Shown here: positions 11,385 through 32,002 of the stretch, piece by piece
Layout: every line of letters starts with the position of its first letter
How positions within the stretch are numbered: the stretch's first letter is position 1
Assembly (NCBI GenBank): GCA_030144725.1
Contig: JASKMD010000028.1
Location: 6,101,911-6,165,910 of the forward strand
Origin: Haematococcus lacustris
Lineage: Eukaryota > Chlorophyta > Chlorophyceae > Chlamydomonadales > Haematococcaceae
DNA: 64,000 bases
Reading direction: 5' to 3'
The notes under the pieces: model-generated
Database searches by the model: none
What the model was told of the DNA's origin: nothing
What the model saw: only the letters and a program-made list of their open reading frames with translations
Made by a program: the position numbers and the translations under genes

Positions 11385-12482
11385 TCTTGGCCTGGCAGCA
11401 GCAAGCCTAGCCGGCACCTCCCTGGTGGCCACCCTGAAGCACATCACTGTCACCCTGGCCACCTGGGACGCGGTGTGGGAGGTGTACCTGGACCCCAAGT
11501 GGGCACGACAGCGGCTGAGGCTGTACGGAGCCCAGGACCGGGCGCTGAAGCAGTTCTCTAAGCAGGTGAGGGAGGGTAAGGGACTGAAGGGTGGAGGGTT
11601 AGGCATGAAGTGAAAGAGTAGTTGTCTGTGCCATGCCTAACCTGGTGCCACCATGTCAGCCACCATGTGTGTGCCTTGTGTGCATGGCTGCAGTTGGAGG
11701 AGGACATGGTGGAGGTGTCCATGGAGCGCCATGGGCGTGCCAAGCATTTGTTGTTCTTTGGTGCAGCTAGCATTGACACTGGGGGAGGTTGGGGTGCTGA
11801 TGCGGTGTTACGGGCCTGCTGCAAGGTTGTGTGCAGGTCCAGGGGCTCAGACCAGCTGCGGGGCAGGGTGGTGCTTGTGGATGAGCACCGCACCACCCGG
11901 GTCAGCTCAGCGATGAATGGCCAGCATCCCTGTGAGGAGGAGCTGGACCATGAACAGCCCACCAGGCGTGCAGACTGGAAGCCCCCAGCAAGGCAGCCCC
12001 CAGCAGGGCAGGTGGAACTCCGCCTGCTGCGGCCAGCCTGGAGCCAGCAGCGTGACCAGCCAGTGCGGGGCCTGATGTGGTGCCCGGTAGTGGCCCCCCG
12101 CAAGCCCCCGCAGGCCCTACTCAGCAGCCAGGAAGCCACACAGCCAGCAGCCCCAGAGCCAGGGCCCAGCACTCCCCCGCCGGCCAAGCGCAGCAAGCGT
12201 ACCAAGGCTGAACAGGCAGCTGAGCCCAACGAGCCCATTGAGGGCCAGGGCCAGGGCCAGGTCAAGGCTGCCAAAGCTGGGTGGCTGGACAGAGACTGCA
12301 ATGCAGCACTAAACATGCAGCGCATTGGAGAGAGCAGGTGGCGCCCGCTGGAGCTGTGCTACTGGCCAGAGCAGGGAGCTCTGCCAGCCAAGGGCAAGGA
12401 GTACCCCGGCCTGGGCTACAAGCGGCTGCAAGACAAGCCACCCAAGGCCCAGCAGCAGCAGCAGCCTGCTGTGGCACAGTAG
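11385..12482 (+). pseudogene. Fanzor F1: C-terminal RuvC part of a TnpB-like nuclease gene
   Basis: Two exons (11385-11565 and 11694-12482, TAG) encode the C-terminal half of a Fanzor, the eukaryotic relatives of IS605 TnpB RNA-guided nucleases. Exon 1 reads HITVTLATWDAVWEVYLDP and KWARQRLRLYG, matching TYDAMWAEVSKPRWANAKF of the larger gene at 40859-45051. Exon 2 has VVLVDEHRTTRVSS (equivalent to MVDEFRTSRVSS and keeping the Glu), VRGLMWCP, and RuvC-III WLDRDCNAALNMQR followed by LELCYW. A Pro/Gln/Lys-rich insertion of about 100 residues separates VRGLMWCP from RuvC-III, unlike the compact spacing in the larger gene. No RuvC-I exon is found upstream, so this is a 5'-truncated copy. The Fanzor assignment rests on motif order and the paralogue in this window. 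Confidence 0.65.
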
Positions 12483-12486
12483 TGTG

Positions 12487-12605
12487 TGCCCCCTTTGTTG
12501 AGGTGTCATCAGCTTGCAATCAGCGCATGTTTTTCATGCCAACTCTACATAATAGCCCTCGTGGTCAGGCAATAGTGTAGGTGGTAGGCACTCATGCACC
12601 ATGTC
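12487..12605 (+). ncRNA. Candidate Fanzor guide-RNA region or transposon end (3' of F1)
   Basis: The noncoding stretch directly after the F1 stop is conserved after F2 (13209-13330), although the F2 coding part is decayed. Shared blocks include GTGCCCCCT, GCATG-loop-CATGC (a perfect 5-bp stem with a 5-nt loop in both copies: TTTTT here, TTTGT there), ATAGCCCT and ATAGTGTA.GTGG.AGGC. TnpB and Fanzor guide (omega) RNAs are known to come from the 3' end of the ORF and the adjoining element end, so this is the expected place. No expression evidence is available, and it could equally be an ordinary 3' UTR. Confidence 0.35.
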
Positions 12606-12654
12606 CATGTGCATTGGGTATGCTCCCACACAGCCCATTAAAGCCATCTGAGTC

Positions 12655-12716
12655 GGGCCACTAGTGGTCCCTAGTATTCCCGCTAGTGGCTGCTAGTGGC
12701 CACTACTGGTCCGGCT
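12655..12716. other. Cluster of CCACTAGTGG-type palindromes
   Basis: GGCCACTAGTGGTCC at about 12657 contains the perfect palindrome CCACTAGTGG. Further imperfect copies (GCTAGTGGCTGCTAGTGG, GGCCACTACTGGTCC) follow within 60 bp. Together they can fold into alternative hairpins. They lie between F1 and F2. Confidence 0.6.
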
Positions 12717-12889
12717 CAAATGGAGGCCCTGGTGAGGGACAAGGGGGCTGATGGTAGGCTAGTACATTTCTGCCCCCATGTCAGTAGATGGCCCCCACAT
12801 GGCTTCATGCCATGACCCAGTCCACCCCCAGATGCCGTGCGCATTGTGTGTCCAGTGTGCCCATGCATCTGGATTTTGGTGTCTCAGCA

Positions 12890-13224
12890 GCAGCAGAGGG
12901 GGTGGTGGTGTTCGTTGGTATCGCCGGCCTTGGCACACGGGGTGGGTAGGGTGCCAAGGCTGTGCTGCAGGCCTGACGTAAGGTGCTACACAAGCACAAC
13001 AGCCAGGCAGGTGGGTGGGCAGCGACTGCAATTCAGCGCTGAACATCCAGTGCATTGAGGAGAGCAGGTGGCGCACGCTGAAGCTGTGCTTGTGGCCGGA
13101 CCTGCCTGAGCTGCCGGCCATGGGCAAGGTGTACCCAGGCCTGGGCTACAAGCGGCTGCGAAACCGGCCACGCAAGGCCCAACATCAGCAGCAGCCTAAG
13201 GCACAGCAATGTGCCCCCTCTTGA
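12890..13224 (+). pseudogene. Fanzor remnant F2
   Basis: The translation VVFVGIAGLGTRGG-stop-GAKAVLQA-stop-RKVLHKHN parallels F1 LLFFGAASIDTGGGWGADAVLRACCKVV. The first stop (TAG) replaces Trp and the second (TGA) replaces Cys. After a deletion that removes the VDEHRTT region, the frame resumes at 13021 with DCNSALNIQCIEESRWR, LKLCLWPDLPELPAMGKVYPG and GLGYKRLRNRPRKAQ, equivalent to the F1 C-terminus, and ends at TGA 13222-13224. It is clearly inactive and in tandem with F1, same strand. Confidence 0.65.
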
Positions 13225-13330
13225 GCTGCTTCCACCTGGCAATATGTGCATGTTTGTCATGCCAGATCTAGGCTATAGGCTATAGCCCTGTCACATAGTG
13301 TAAGTGGAAGGCGCTTATACCATGCGCACG
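13209..13330 (+). ncRNA. Second copy of Fanzor 3' conserved region (after F2)
   Basis: This is the counterpart of 12487-12605, with the same order of conserved blocks and the same 5-bp hairpin. It adds a GGCTATAGGCTATAGCC dyad not seen in the F1 copy. Whether it is RNA-coding is inference. Confidence 0.3.
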
Positions 13331-13836
13331 GAAACATAACTCCACACAGACAAAACACCATCCTTAATGAGGGGGGCTTTTTATGCCTTTGCGTTGGTAC
13401 TTGTGGCCAGTTGGATCGGTGAAGAAGGCGCTGCTCTGTAACTAGACCACTAGGTCATCAGCTATAGGCTGCTTAACAACCATGTCCAATGTCAATGAAT
13501 GTATCAAAGCAGACGGGAAGCCCTAATGGAGTTTGGTGAAGGCAACACAATTCTCAGGCCTCGTGGCCGTAATATTAGGCCCGTTTCGTTGGCTACTGAC
13601 TGACGCTGCTAGGTTGGTATCCTCAATCTAGGGAGTACGGTTTCTTCGCCCTGTGTAAATTAAAATGTTCATTTGATAAACACGTGCATGTTGCCACGAG
13701 CTTGGCTTAATGCCCGCAGCGTACAATAGAGTAGCGAGGCGATACTACTGTTTCTATCTGAGCGGCCTTCGACGGCCGCAAGCTAGTGATGCAAATGGGC
13801 GAGTTTGGCTACCTCAAATGAGCCGGCCCAAGCCGT
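13331..13836. other. Intergenic, no feature recognised
   Basis: The composition is less GC-rich than the neighbouring genes. There is no exon, repeat array or transposon end that I can support; the stretch presumably includes upstream sequence of the next gene. Confidence 0.4.
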
Positions 13837-16800
13837 ATGATGATAGGCAGCGCTCAGCAATGCATCGCAGCGTGGCATCAGAGCGCAGATAGAAGAGTAC
13901 ATACACCACACACAGCCAGTTATTGGTACCCTCTGACCGCTGGCACCCGCAGCAGCCTGTTAGTAGTTCACGCTGCCTATCAGCATCCACCAAACCAAAA
14001 CAAAGGCAAGTTTGCTTACGTCCGCGCGTCCACAGACGTTGCGTCCATCTCTGGGTTCGTAAACAAGGTATGCCTGATCAACATCAACTAGCTGAGTGCA
14101 CCTGTGTCGATGCGAACAGACGGCCTGCGTTTCCGCCACAGGAACTGATAAAGCGTGGTACCGTGCAGCTGGACTGCAATTCGGATGAGGCTTCCCTGTT
14201 TGAGGCAGTCCGGATTCTGCGCTGTGCGAGGCGTATGCTGATGGATGAGGAAGGCCACATGCCAGTATGGCAACCAGCGCTGATCAAACATGCAGCAGCA
14301 CCCCAGCAAGCACTACCTAAGAGCCAGCGGCCAGGAAGCCGGAACACACCTGGCCAGGCACACCATCGCAATCGTGACCTTGCCCCAGGGCGCCCTGCCA
14401 CATCCACGGCCTGGCACTCTGACACAGCTGCTGGCGTGCCGCACGATGTCAGCCCCACCGCTCCTGTATGCAGCCTTACCTCACTGCCAGCACTGCCGCC
14501 GGCCTCGTCAAACGGGTCCAGCAGTCATGGTGGCCCAGCAGTCATGACAAACAGCCCCAGTGGCAGCCCATCTGTCCTTTGCACAGAGCGCATGGCAGGT
14601 GCATCTGCCAATGGTCAGTGTCCCCCTGGCTGTCCACCTGCAGCTGACCTTAGCGCTGATGCTGGGCAGGCGCTGGAGGTGGGGCTGCAAGGTCAGGGCA
14701 TGCTCCTTCAGCCTCTCTTGTTCCAGCAGCAGGATACAGCAACAGCACTAACACTGCCGGTAGTCAATGCAGCAGCAGCACCAGCAGCCAACACGGCAGT
14801 CGCAGTAGCAGGAGGACTGCCTGGCAGTGCGGCATGCATCAGCCAGGTGCAAGGGCTGCTGACCATGATGCCATCTACAAGTCAGTCAGTGGCTACCCAG
14901 CTTGTGGAGCAGAACCTTGCCTGCCTCCATGCACCTGCAGCAGGCATGGGTAGGCCTGGGTATGCTGAAGGTAGCACTCCTACTGCAACTCGTCAAAATG
15001 GTGTGGTCTACTTCCCGCCCGCAAGCTTGACACTACAGCCAGCACCGGCAGCAGCACTGCCACCACCACTGGCAGCAGCACCGCCACCGCCACCAGCATC
15101 GGCAGCAGCACCGCCACCAGCACCGGCAGCAGCACCGCCACCGCCACCAGTAGCAGCACCGCCACCGCCACCATTAGCAGCACCGCCACCGCCACCAGCA
15201 CCGGCAGCAGCAGCAGTGTTTGGCAACAAGGAAGTGTTCCAACCCCAAAGGGCTTGGGTCAGCTATGCTTCACCCAGAGGGGTCTATGTTGCAGCACAGC
15301 CTGCCGGAAACCGTGCAGTCAGCCTCAGGCATTCTAAGGCACCAAGCAACCGGGGGGCAGGCGCCAGTCCTGCCACCGGCAATGGCACCCTGCACAGACA
15401 CAGCAGGCCAAGCGGGCAAGCTGCCTGGACGCCTGCTGCTGAAGGCCCCCTGGAGCCAGTCCCTGCTGCCCAGCCCTCAGGCCTGCCTCCAGGACGGGTG
15501 GTGCTCCACATCCACAAGGTGCTGGCAGGTGCGCTGCTCAGGGGGACCTCGGGAGGCTGGAACAGAGGGCAGCTGCTGGCCAGCTTCCGCCCCACCACCC
15601 AGCACCCTAACTGAACCCAACTCACCAGCCCCCACCCCACCCTGACCCATCTCATCACACCAGCATGACCACTGGCTCAGTCAAGTATGCTGCTGGCTGC
15701 CTTACGCCTGCTGGGTAGTCTTCTATGCCTAACTGCAACCCTAACTGCAACACTAACTGCAACCCTAACCCTAATCCTAATCGTAAACCTAATCGTAACC
15801 CTAACCCCAACCTGTGTTGCCACCACCTTCACCAAGCGTCAGGGCAGCTGTTGACTGGCAGTGTGCCTGCCTCCCCCTGGCCCTGGTACTTTGCAGCGCA
15901 GGCCCCTGCCGGCCCAGTCACACCCTGAGAGTGACCAAGGTGGTCGACACCCACCGGCTGGCCACCCTGGTGTCCTGCCTGCTGTCTCAGCAGCCGCAGC
16001 CAGCAGCACAGCCCTGGCCGGCTTATCCAGCCAAGGCGGCCCCTAGGCTGGTCAACAGGCAGGTCCCGAGGCCCCCAGCTGCTGCTCAAATGGGTGCAGC
16101 CAAGCCAACGGGTCTGCCCCTGGACACGGCTGCCTCCCCCCTTGCCCCCCACCCTCCACGCCCGTCCCTGTGGGGCTTGGGGCAGGAACCAGGAGGAGGG
16201 CCAGGGGAAGGGAGGGGAGCAGTGCCAGGGGTGATGGCTGGGGCAGTCCCTCCTCCTGCTCCTACAGCAGCAAACCCAGGCCCACACGTCCCGCCCCCCC
16301 CCGTAGCTGGCCCAGCCCCCCCCCCAGCTGGCACAGCCCTCCTCGCAGCAGGAGGCCAAGCCCCCATCTCAGCAAGCCAGGTCCCCCCTGCAGCCCTCAG
16401 CAGTACAGCCCCCCTCAATGGAAGCCCAGCCCCCCCTGCAGCAGGCATGGCCCTACCTCCCCCTCCCCCTCCCCCTCCCTTAGCCCCAGGCCCTCCCCCC
16501 CCAAGCCCCAAGACCCTGGCTATCACACCAGCCATACCTAACCAGGGGCTGCCTGCCAAGCAGCCGGAGTATCCCAGCTCTGCCAGCAGATGGCAGGCAC
16601 CCGCCCCCCAGCTTCTCAATGGATCCGCTTCTGCCTCGGTGCAAATACACCAGCTCCCGGCGGACCAGCTGCAGCCCAGCTGCTTGCCTCCCCTCCCTGG
16701 CCTACTGCCGATTGTTGGCTTCCAGCCTGCTGGGGGGCAGCAGCTGGCAGAAGGGGTGCAAGGGTGGGGGGCAGCTGGGCTGGCACAGCAGCAGACAGTT

Positions 16801-18755
16801 GGGCAGCCGGGGCAGGGAGGGCAGGGGTGGCAAGCAGGGGGGCTGCAGGGGCAGGGGCAGGCAGGGGAACCGCCAGGGATAGGTTCAGCCCAGCCCAGCC
16901 TTCTTCCACCTCTTCTTAACCCTAGTCAGCGGCAGCAGCAGCAGCGGCAGGGGCAGGGGCACAGGCAACAGCAGCATTCCCAGCAGTGGGCACAGGGCCA
17001 GCAGGGGCAGCAGGGCCAGCAGCAGGGCCAGCAGCAGCAGCAGCAGCAGGGTTTGCTCACTCGAACCCACCCACCTGCTTCCCTATGGCCCAAGCCCCCC
17101 TCCCCGCCCCCCTGGCCTTTGCCGCCTCCGCAGCTCCTTCCCCTACCCAGCTTGCCCTCCCCACCTGCCCATCCTTTGCAGCAGCAAACCAACCAGCCCG
17201 TGGTGCTCCAGTGGCCGCCGCATCAGGGGCGGGAGCAGCCAGGCCCACCCTCCCCCCTTGCCCCTGGTCTGGTTGCGTTGGAAAGCTTGGGCCATGCAGC
17301 CGCCCTGGTCACCTTCAAGGTGGGGCACATGCAGGCCCATGTGCTGCATGGGGTCCGCATGATACATTGCTGCATGTCCCTGAAATGTCCTAGTCAATCA
17401 CAGGATCAGTCAGGGGCGGGGATAGCTATCGCTGGGACTGCCTGCTGGAAGCTGCCAGGCCTGAGCTGCCCTGCCTTTGTGTGCCCTGTCCTGCTCGGCA
17501 CCCGTCCTCCCATGTCTTCCCTGCTTGCACCTAGCGCCCTTCTACCCCTCTCCTCCCATTTTCCTCCCCATCCTCCTCCCTCGCCCTCCCTCCTTAGTGC
17601 TCCCTAACCTCTCTCCTTTCTCCCTCTCTTGCCTCCCTTCCCCTCCCTCCTGTCACCTGCCTCCTCTTTTCTCAGCAGCCTCCTTTCCACCTCCCCCTTC
17701 CCCAACCGCCCTGCCACCCCACCTCCCCTTCCCTGCCCCTCAGGCCATCATCACCTGCCGGCAGCTGCTGAGGGCTCGCGGCCGCGACCTGGCGGTGGTG
17801 CTGGAGACCGAGGAGCGCTGGCTTGGCCCAGGCAGGCCTGTGGACAGCACCGTGTGCAACAGGTGCCACAGGGGCAGGGCACCAGTGTGTGTGGAACCCC
17901 CTTCTCCAACCAGCCACAACCCCTGGGTAGCACAGCTCCTAGCTTGACTTCTATTGAAAGCCCTGCAACGCCCAGCTCCAACAATCAGCTTGGTCTCAAG
18001 ACTCTGCAACTCATAAAGTCACACACTAGAGTTTTTCCCTGTTTCACCCAGGTGCATGACTCAAAGCGCAAGGTGGCATGGCCCAGGTTCACGCCTTAAC
18101 ACACACCTCAACTCTGCCTTTCACGAGTCAGACTGGAGCCGGGGTCGAGCCTGATCTACATGCTGGGCAAGGGATCCTCAGCTGTGCACTGGCCTACCCT
18201 TCTTGTGACTGTGGCATCCCTAACCTTGCATTGCTGCAAGCCTGCCCAGTTGCCTGTGCTGCCTGCAGGTTTGTGATCATGGAGCTGCAGCAGCCAAGCC
18301 AGCCAGGCCAGCCAGGCCATGCACGCAAGGTTAGCTTCAACCACAGTCTGACCTACACCCTCGACATACACAGGCGGATGCACCACAACAGAGGTGCCAC
18401 TCAACCGCAGCCCCTAACACCACCTTTGAGCCAGGCGCCTCAGCGGCAGCCAAGACCAGCATCAGGCCGGGGGCTGGCTGGGGCAGGTCAGGGTCTTCAG
18501 GGCCAGGTAGTGGTGCAGCAGGCAGCGCCGGTGCAGCAGGCAGGGGCGGTGCAGCAGGCAGGGGCAGTGCAGCAGGCAGGGGTGGTGCAGCAGGCAGGGG
18601 CGGTGCAGGGCCAGGCAGGGGTGGTGCAGGGACAGGCAGTGCTGGAGCAGGGTGTGGCAAACGTGCCCCCTGCCCTGCTGCCTCCCCCTGCTGTTGTGCT
18701 GTCACCGCTTCAAGCCAGTCTGCCGGCTGGCTCCCACAGTGGGACCTGGTCCTGA
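13837..18755 (+). CDS. Protein with two SpoVS/Alba-like domains split by low-complexity inserts
   Basis: Exons: 13837(?)-14067, 14142 to about 15533, about 15899-17319, 17744-17862 and 18269-18755 (TGA); the phases of the clear junctions agree. Domain 1 reads KFAYVRASTDVASISGFVNK, then ELIKRGTVQLDCNS, EAVRILRCARRMLMDE and HMPVWQP, and after about 400 Pro/Ala/Ser-rich residues RVVLHIHKV. Domain 2 reads LRVTKVVDTHRLATLVSCLL, then after about 440 Pro/Gln-rich residues LVALESLGHAAALVTFK-AIITCRQLLRARG, DLAVVLE and FVIMEL. Both follow the beta-alpha-beta-alpha-beta-beta order of the SpoVS/Alba fold, a nucleic-acid-binding family. The long inserts fall in loops and contain PPP, QQQ and VQQAG repeats. 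The role is unknown; an RNA/DNA-binding function is inference. The start codon and the exon 2-3 junction are uncertain. Confidence 0.5.
15729..15813 (+). repeat. Degenerate telomere-like CCCTAA repeats in an intron
   Basis: About 14 units of CCCTAA/CTGCAA/TCCTAA-type hexamers sit between exons 2 and 3 of the SpoVS/Alba-like gene. A similar degenerate tract on the other strand is at 62495-62545. Confidence 0.8.
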
Positions 18756-20031
18756 TCAGGCAAGGTTGCAGTTGTGACAGTTGATTAGGCAGATGGCCCC
18801 TAATTGTATCTTCCAGGCAGCCTAGCAAGACAGCTAGCCCTGATTGTTTGTGCAATTCCTGGCCAATGGGCAGGGCAAGCACCGCACTTAGCCTCCTGGT
18901 CATGCAAAGCTTGCATGCAACCAGCTAGTCATGCTCTGGTCACATGGTCACATGCTCTGTTAGTGAAGTCCATGACGAAGCCCAGCTCCACTATAATCAA
19001 CACGGCCGGGACCCTGGCACCCTTTGTGCCGTTAGACACCACAGCAATAGCTGACCTGTAGGGGTACTATCAGGCCGACCTGCAGAGCTGCCGCTTGCTG
19101 TGCGTACCTGGCAATCGTTTTCCCCCTTTTTCATGAGCCGCATGGCCGCACAGCAATGTTCATTTCTCCAGGAAAGGTGTCAGGGGCCAAGCAAATTTTG
19201 TTTACTGTATTTATTTGGCATGGGCTGGACCAGGAAGTAAGAAGCGTGCATAGTGGCAATTGGACTCGGTGAAAAGGAGCATGCTCACTCCGCCACCGCC
19301 ACTACTCCGCCACCCCGACCCCTCGCGCTTGCTGCGCGAAGTCCACACAAGGGCGCGTCGACAGGTGCCAAGATCACACATCCTCGATTGACTTGAATAG
19401 GATGGAAACCATACCCTAGATATGTGCTGGTTGACACCTGTGTCGACTGCACCTTGCAATTGGTTTACATCGCTAAGCCGCTAGACGGGTATTGCTGCAG
19501 GGCGGTTCATAGGATGATGTTCAGCTCCTGTAGCTTGGCCACCACATGTGTGTTGTGAGACGTCCGCTGACACAGCTCAGCTGCTAGCGTGATCATGTCA
19601 GACGTCATGGTCATGTCATTGCATGCAGCACAGCAAAAACAGCGTGAACGAACGAACAGCCCTTGCGCTTCTTGCCCTTCATCGCGCTCTGTAGTCGACT
19701 TACATTGGCACCTATCTTCAATTGGCAACTACCGTACTATCTCTTTTGATTCGCGAGGCCCCGAAAAATAAAATTAAATACTCTTTCCCGACCCAAAAAA
19801 AAGATTGTTTATTTCTTCCCGATGCAAACAATGCTGCAAAACACAGTTCTGAGGATGTGGGTGTGCTTATAAATATTCTAGGCTGCCATACCTTGCATAC
19901 CATGTCAATCCTCCATGGTTCTAGCACTTCTTGCACATGTCACCATGTCAAGCTACCCGGTCACCCAGTCAAAGCCAGTATGCAAGTGGGTAGTGTCACC
20001 GTGCACCAAGTCACCAAATCTTGACTTTGCA
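18756..20031. other. Intergenic, partly AT-richer
   Basis: No supported gene. Around 19740-19870 the base composition drops to AT-rich (an A8 run, AAATAAAATTAAATA), unlike the rest of the window, perhaps an old insertion. Confidence 0.4.
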
Positions 20032-20379
20032 CTAGATAGGGCACTGAACCTCCCCCATGAAGTCATGGTGCTCCTGTGGCTGCTTGCAGTGCCGGCATAT
20101 CTCTGCATCCTCCTCTGAACACTCAAACTTGCGTGCCCTTGCAGTCACCCATGCCGCAGCTTTGGCCAAGGCGAAGACCCCAGCAGCTGACTTGGTGCGG
20201 CCAGCCACCCCGGCTGCTGACCTGGTGCGGCCAGCCACACCGGCTGCTGCCCTAGACTGGCCAACCACCCCTACAGCTGACTTCTTGCAGCCAGCCACCC
20301 CGGCTGCTAACTTGCTAACTACAAGCATAACACAAACTAACACAAAGCGGTCCATCGCATCGATATTTATGCAGGTCAA
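20032..20379 (-). CDS. Small repeat protein, unrecognised
   Basis: A 115-codon minus-strand frame. The N-terminus is hydrophobic (MDRFVLVCVMLVVSKLAAG, internal Met 10) and could be a signal peptide. The middle consists of four to five 10-residue repeats (AAGVAGRTKS type) encoded by 30-bp tandem units at about 20178-20310. The C-terminus has a small Cys/His cluster (FECSEEDAEICRHCKQPQEH) that could bind a metal. No family is recognised, and it may be transposon-derived or a chance frame over the minisatellite. Confidence 0.3.
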   Translation of the reverse strand: MTCINIDAMDRFVLVCVMLVVSKLAAGVAGCKKSAVGVVGQSRAAAGVAGRTRSAAGVAGRTKSAAGVFALAKAAAWVTARARKFECSEEDAEICRHCKQPQEHHDFMGEVQCPI

Positions 20380-20997
20380 ATAATTGTTTGACCACTTCGC
20401 GATTCAGTTAAAAACCACATTGTTTACTCGTTCGCGATTTCGCGAGGCCAAAAAAACGATTCGCGGACGCGAATCAAAAGAGAGAGTACGGTATACATGG
20501 ATATATTTTACATCATTTTACATGGTTTTACATGGTGTTACATGGTGCTTTGCTGGAAGCAGTTGTGCGGCATACATCCAGCAGCCATCAGAACGAACGA
20601 ACGAACAGCACGAACAGCATGCCTCGACCGGTCTCGCCTCACCAACACACAAACCCGAGATGCCAGTGGCCAAGGTGCCGATGAAGAAATGATGAAAGAA
20701 AACTTGGTTCTGGTGAAGGAGGTGAAATCCTCATACTCTCTGCTTGAGGATAATGCTGGGTCACTCGCAAGTCACTTGCCAAGCACACGTGCATGATGAG
20801 ACGTTGCACCAGGCTACCACTTGGCAAGAACACGCTGCCAACACACACACACACACACTGCAACATGCCAGCAAAAGTGTGCCACTAGGCTGACAGGGGC
20901 AAGGACCATGCACCATGCGATTCCATGCATGCATTATTCATTAACGACAATTTGCTTGATGCCTCACCCCACCTCAAATGCACCAACATCAAGCAGC
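20380..20997. other. Intergenic up to inner breakpoint of arm B
   Basis: Contains short ACATGG and GAAC-GAAC simple repeats and a (CA)n run near 20840. No gene is supported. Confidence 0.4.
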
Positions 20998-21602
20998 CAT
21001 CAGAACAAGAGGCTCATTGGCTCCCCACCGACAGCTTGTGTGCAGCACAGCATTGCTAAGTAGCCCACTATGCGCACCACAGTGCTTGCAATGCAAAGTA
21101 TGCCCTCAGCTCCCGACAGCTAGGGAAGCACAATGCAAAAACCTCCAGTGCTGGTACTGCAACCTTCCCCTCAGCCCTCAGTGGCACCCTACTGGAGCGA
21201 GATAGACCCCCTAGGGGAGCACAGTGCTGCAGTAAGACCCACACTGCAAAAGGTGTGCAGGGCTAGGACACAGATCTGTGGCACAGCTTGGAGTTCACAG
21301 CATAGAGGCATTGAGGTTGAACTCAACTCGCCTGCTGCTATTGCTATGTAGCACCTCTCTCATCATCCCAGCGGGCATCCTGATAGAACAAGGCCAGACC
21401 CCCTTTTTCTTTTGCTACTGCTACCCCTGGTTGCGCATGTGCTGCTACTGACTTTGCAGCACAGCTCACATTTGCTGGGGTGCCCCTGCTGACAAAAGTC
21501 ACAAACCCCAACTCATTGAGACAGCCGTTGACAATCCTTTGACGGCTGGTGGCCATACCCCAGGTCTTGGCAGGAGAGGCCCAGGCTGTGGCCATTATGC
21601 AC

Positions 21603-31275
<9,673 letters not shown>

Positions 31276-32002
31276 GTGCCAATGTGCGTCTCGAGTTGCG
31301 CAGAGCAAGAGGACAGGCGCACTTACAAGGCTTGAATTGTCATCATCTCAATTGTCGGAGTTTTATGCTAAACTCCGGGCGATGCTGAGAGCATGAGCTT
31401 ACTCGCGGCCGACACTACTTGCTCAAAGGCTGGATGCGCGCAGGTTGGTACGACGGCGGGCGCTTAGGTGGCACGTGATGTGTGTGATTAGACCAACCAG
31501 GTCTCCCATTAAGACCTCCCCATGTAGGGGGGAGGCTGCTCCCCCCCACAAGGGGACCCTCCAACCGCCCAACCGCATCCCGCCCGCTGTACTGCGCCAC
31601 CTCTCTGAGCACCTTTGCGCACCTGTGCGCTCGCACTGCACGCGTGCTAGGAATGATTACAGTGAGTTGCTAGGTTGTGCAGCGTGGGCCGCAGCGCAGG
31701 CAGCATCCATTGCCACCACGCTAGATGCGACAAGCCCAGCCACCACCGCAAGAACCTCAGCAGGTTCAGCAGCTGGCGAGCAGCCTGTAAGCGCGGAGTA
31801 GCTGGCGCAGAACCTGAACATAACTTAGCGGACAAGCGGGGAAAAGAGCGTCAAGTCTCTCCTAAAGAGTCGAGCGTCCTTGCACCAATGTGCGGAAAGG
31901 CTGCAAGGCAATCACCGTGAGGCAAGGGATAATACTCTTCAGCAGCACAGGCATCCACAATGGCACGAATGATGAGGCCTACACCACACCCATTTGCACC
32001 AG

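Noticed and set aside
16086..16619. Minus-strand Gly/Ala-rich ORF opposite the SpoVS/Alba-like gene
   Set aside because: It is the antisense of the proline-rich insert. The plus strand has the splice-consistent exons and the domain motifs.
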